This document shows, one piece after another, positions 5,749-6,720 of a DNA stretch of 6,720 bases. The stretch is taken from contig PALS01000053.1 of the NCBI GenBank assembly GCA_002706615.1, positions 1 through 6,720 on the forward strand. Reading direction: 5' to 3'. How positions within the stretch are numbered: the first letter of the stretch is position 1; each line of letters begins with the position of its first letter. The notes below the pieces were generated by a model. The model was not told the origin of the DNA and did no database searches. It saw only the letters and a program-made list of their open reading frames with translations. The translations under genes and the position numbers were made by a program. Source of the DNA: Methanobacteriota archaeon (GTDB lineage: Archaea > Thermoplasmatota > Poseidoniia > Poseidoniales > Poseidoniaceae).

Positions 5749-6363
5749 ATGATTTGGTCTAAATTTATTCAACCACGCTTAATCTCCTTAGCCTGTACAT
5801 CAAAACCAATAAGAAAACAGCGTGAAAAAGTTATTCCTAAAGCTGATGGAACTGTATTAGAAATTGGTTTTGGATCAGGGCATAATCTCCCATACTATAA
5901 TAAAAAAAATATAGATAAAATAATTGGTCTTGAACCTTCTGTTCATATGCAAAAACTTTCCAAAAAAAAATTGAAAGATTTTGATGTTAATTTTGAATTA
6001 ATTACAGAAAGAGCAGAGGAGATACCGCTGGAATCAAATTCTATAGATTCCGTCGTATGCACTTATACCTTATGCTCAATATCAAACCCTGAAATGGCTT
6101 TAAGTGAAATAAGGAGAGTTTTGAAAAAAGACGGGAAGTTTATTTTCACTGAACATGCTGCGTCACCAGATTTAAAAATTAATAAATTCCAAAAAAAAAT
6201 TGAACCTTTATGGAAAGTAATTGCCGATGGTTGTCATTTAACTCGTGATATAAAAACAATGCTTGCCGAAAATGGTTTTAGTATTAATAATTCTGAGGAT
6301 ATGTACTTACCTGGGACACCAAAGTTTATTGGTTATCATATATGGGGATTATTAAAAAAATAA
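5749..6363 (+). CDS. METTL7-like class I SAM-dependent methyltransferase (204 aa)
   Basis: Rossmann-type methyltransferase of the Methyltransf_11 group. Motif I is VLEIGFGSGHN (36-46, binds SAM); the acidic residue after strand 2 is Glu62 in GLEPS (60-64). NSIDSVVCTYTLCSI (97-111) forms motif IV, RVLKKDGKFIF (123-133) the post-motif strand, and TEHAAS (134-139) follows. The C-terminal WKVIADGCHLTRD (155-167) and VVCTYTLCS blocks closely resemble animal METTL7 proteins (TMT1A/B, thiol methyltransferases) and their bacterial relatives often labelled UbiE/phosphatidylethanolamine-like. The METTL7 N-terminal membrane anchor is absent; the short N-terminus (1-25) is basic with only a brief hydrophobic patch. 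A methyl transfer from SAM is well supported; the acceptor (thiol, sulfide, lipid or other) is not. An in-frame TAA (5734-5736) precedes the ATG, and no Shine-Dalgarno is visible. The M48 gene begins 13 nt after its stop. Confidence 0.88.
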   Translation: MIWSKFIQPRLISLACTSKPIRKQREKVIPKADGTVLEIGFGSGHNLPYYNKKNIDKIIGLEPSVHMQKLSKKKLKDFDVNFELITERAEEIPLESNSIDSVVCTYTLCSISNPEMALSEIRRVLKKDGKFIFTEHAASPDLKINKFQKKIEPLWKVIADGCHLTRDIKTMLAENGFSINNSEDMYLPGTPKFIGYHIWGLLKK

Positions 6364-6376
6364 GATTATTTTATTT

Positions 6377-6720
6377 ATGTTAAGGTTCAAAAATTATACT
6401 AAAAATTCATTGTTGATGATTCTGCTTTTTTATTTTACTGGTTGTTCACAGTTAACTAGTATAAATATGTATTCCACCAGCGAGGAAATAAATCTTGGGA
6501 ACAGATATGCTTTTCAAATTGAAAAACAATTACAACTTATATATGATCCTTTTATTAATGACTATATAAATAATCTAGGTCAGCGCTTAGTAAGAGTTTC
6601 AAAAAGAAATAATATAAAATATACATTTAAAGTTGTGAATGATCCTGCTATCAATGCTTTTGCTATCCCTGGTGGGCACTGTTATGTCAACTTAGGATTA
6701 ATTGATTTTGCAGAGACTGA
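6377..6720 (+). CDS. M48-family (BepA/YfgC-like) lipoprotein metalloprotease, N-terminal part, runs off the right edge
   Basis: An open frame of 114 codons starts at ATG 6377 and continues past the window end. A basic n-region (RFKNYTK) and hydrophobic core (11-20) lead to a lipobox-like FTGC with Cys23 as probable lipidation site; Phe at -3 is less usual than Leu. After it come EEINLGNRYA (36-45), DPFINDYINNLGQRLV (57-72) and VVNDPAINAFAIPGGHCYVNLGLI (86-109). The last carries the NAFAxPGG signature that in this family lies just before the HExxH zinc site. The HExxH motif itself and the C-terminal part (TPR in BepA) lie outside the window, so catalytic competence cannot be judged. In the family these periplasmic lipoproteins degrade or assist misfolded outer-membrane proteins. 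Spacing of 13 nt from the methyltransferase suggests cotranscription. A later Met14 is possible but would lose the basic n-region. Confidence 0.85.
   Translation, partial: MLRFKNYTKNSLLMILLFYFTGCSQLTSINMYSTSEEINLGNRYAFQIEKQLQLIYDPFINDYINNLGQRLVRVSKRNNIKYTFKVVNDPAINAFAIPGGHCYVNLGLIDFAET

Noticed and set aside
1..6720. A defence or mobile system centred on the GIY-YIG gene
   Set aside because: No methylase, restriction subunit, reverse transcriptase, toxin-antitoxin pair, recombinase or phage gene is present; the neighbours are housekeeping-like envelope genes.

Overview
The window is AT-rich (about 30% GC by eye) and densely coded: ten protein genes, no tRNA or rRNA, no CRISPR array and no recognisable insertion sequence. 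Gene content and the style of the signal peptides (for example an A-Q cleavage junction and an outer-membrane beta-barrel-like protein) suggest a streamlined, probably aquatic Gram-negative bacterium. A Marinimicrobia-, Bacteroidota- or SAR86-like genome would fit, but no phylogenetic marker is present, so the phylum is open.

Left part (1-2705, + strand): a stand-alone small GIY-YIG-type nuclease domain protein, then a large 742-residue membrane-anchored protein. The latter has three predicted N-terminal membrane helices, a helical linker, a PEGA-like strand segment, a formylglycine-generating-enzyme (SUMF1/FGE-sulfatase) fold domain without the copper-binding cysteines, and a C-terminal alpha/beta hydrolase with an apparently intact Ser-Asp-His triad. 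It is the most distinctive gene here.

Middle part (2706-3978): a small two-helix membrane protein (+) converges on a secreted beta-barrel-like protein on the minus strand. That gene diverges from a DUF2892-type two-helix membrane protein (+). A clear Rho-independent terminator (3950-3978) closes this block.

Right part (4007-6720, all +): a tight gene run with spacings of 10, 12-13, 42 and 13 nt. It encodes a one-helix membrane-anchored helical protein, a signal-peptide protein with a two-helix hairpin, a DUF6090-like one-helix protein, a METTL7-like SAM methyltransferase, and the first 114 codons of an M48 (BepA/YfgC-like) lipoprotein metalloprotease that runs off the right edge. Most of these act in or at the cell envelope, so an envelope-maintenance role for the cluster is a reasonable inference, but no joint pathway can be read from the sequence. 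No defence system, phage or mobile module is evident. The region looks mostly like ordinary chromosome with several poorly characterised families.
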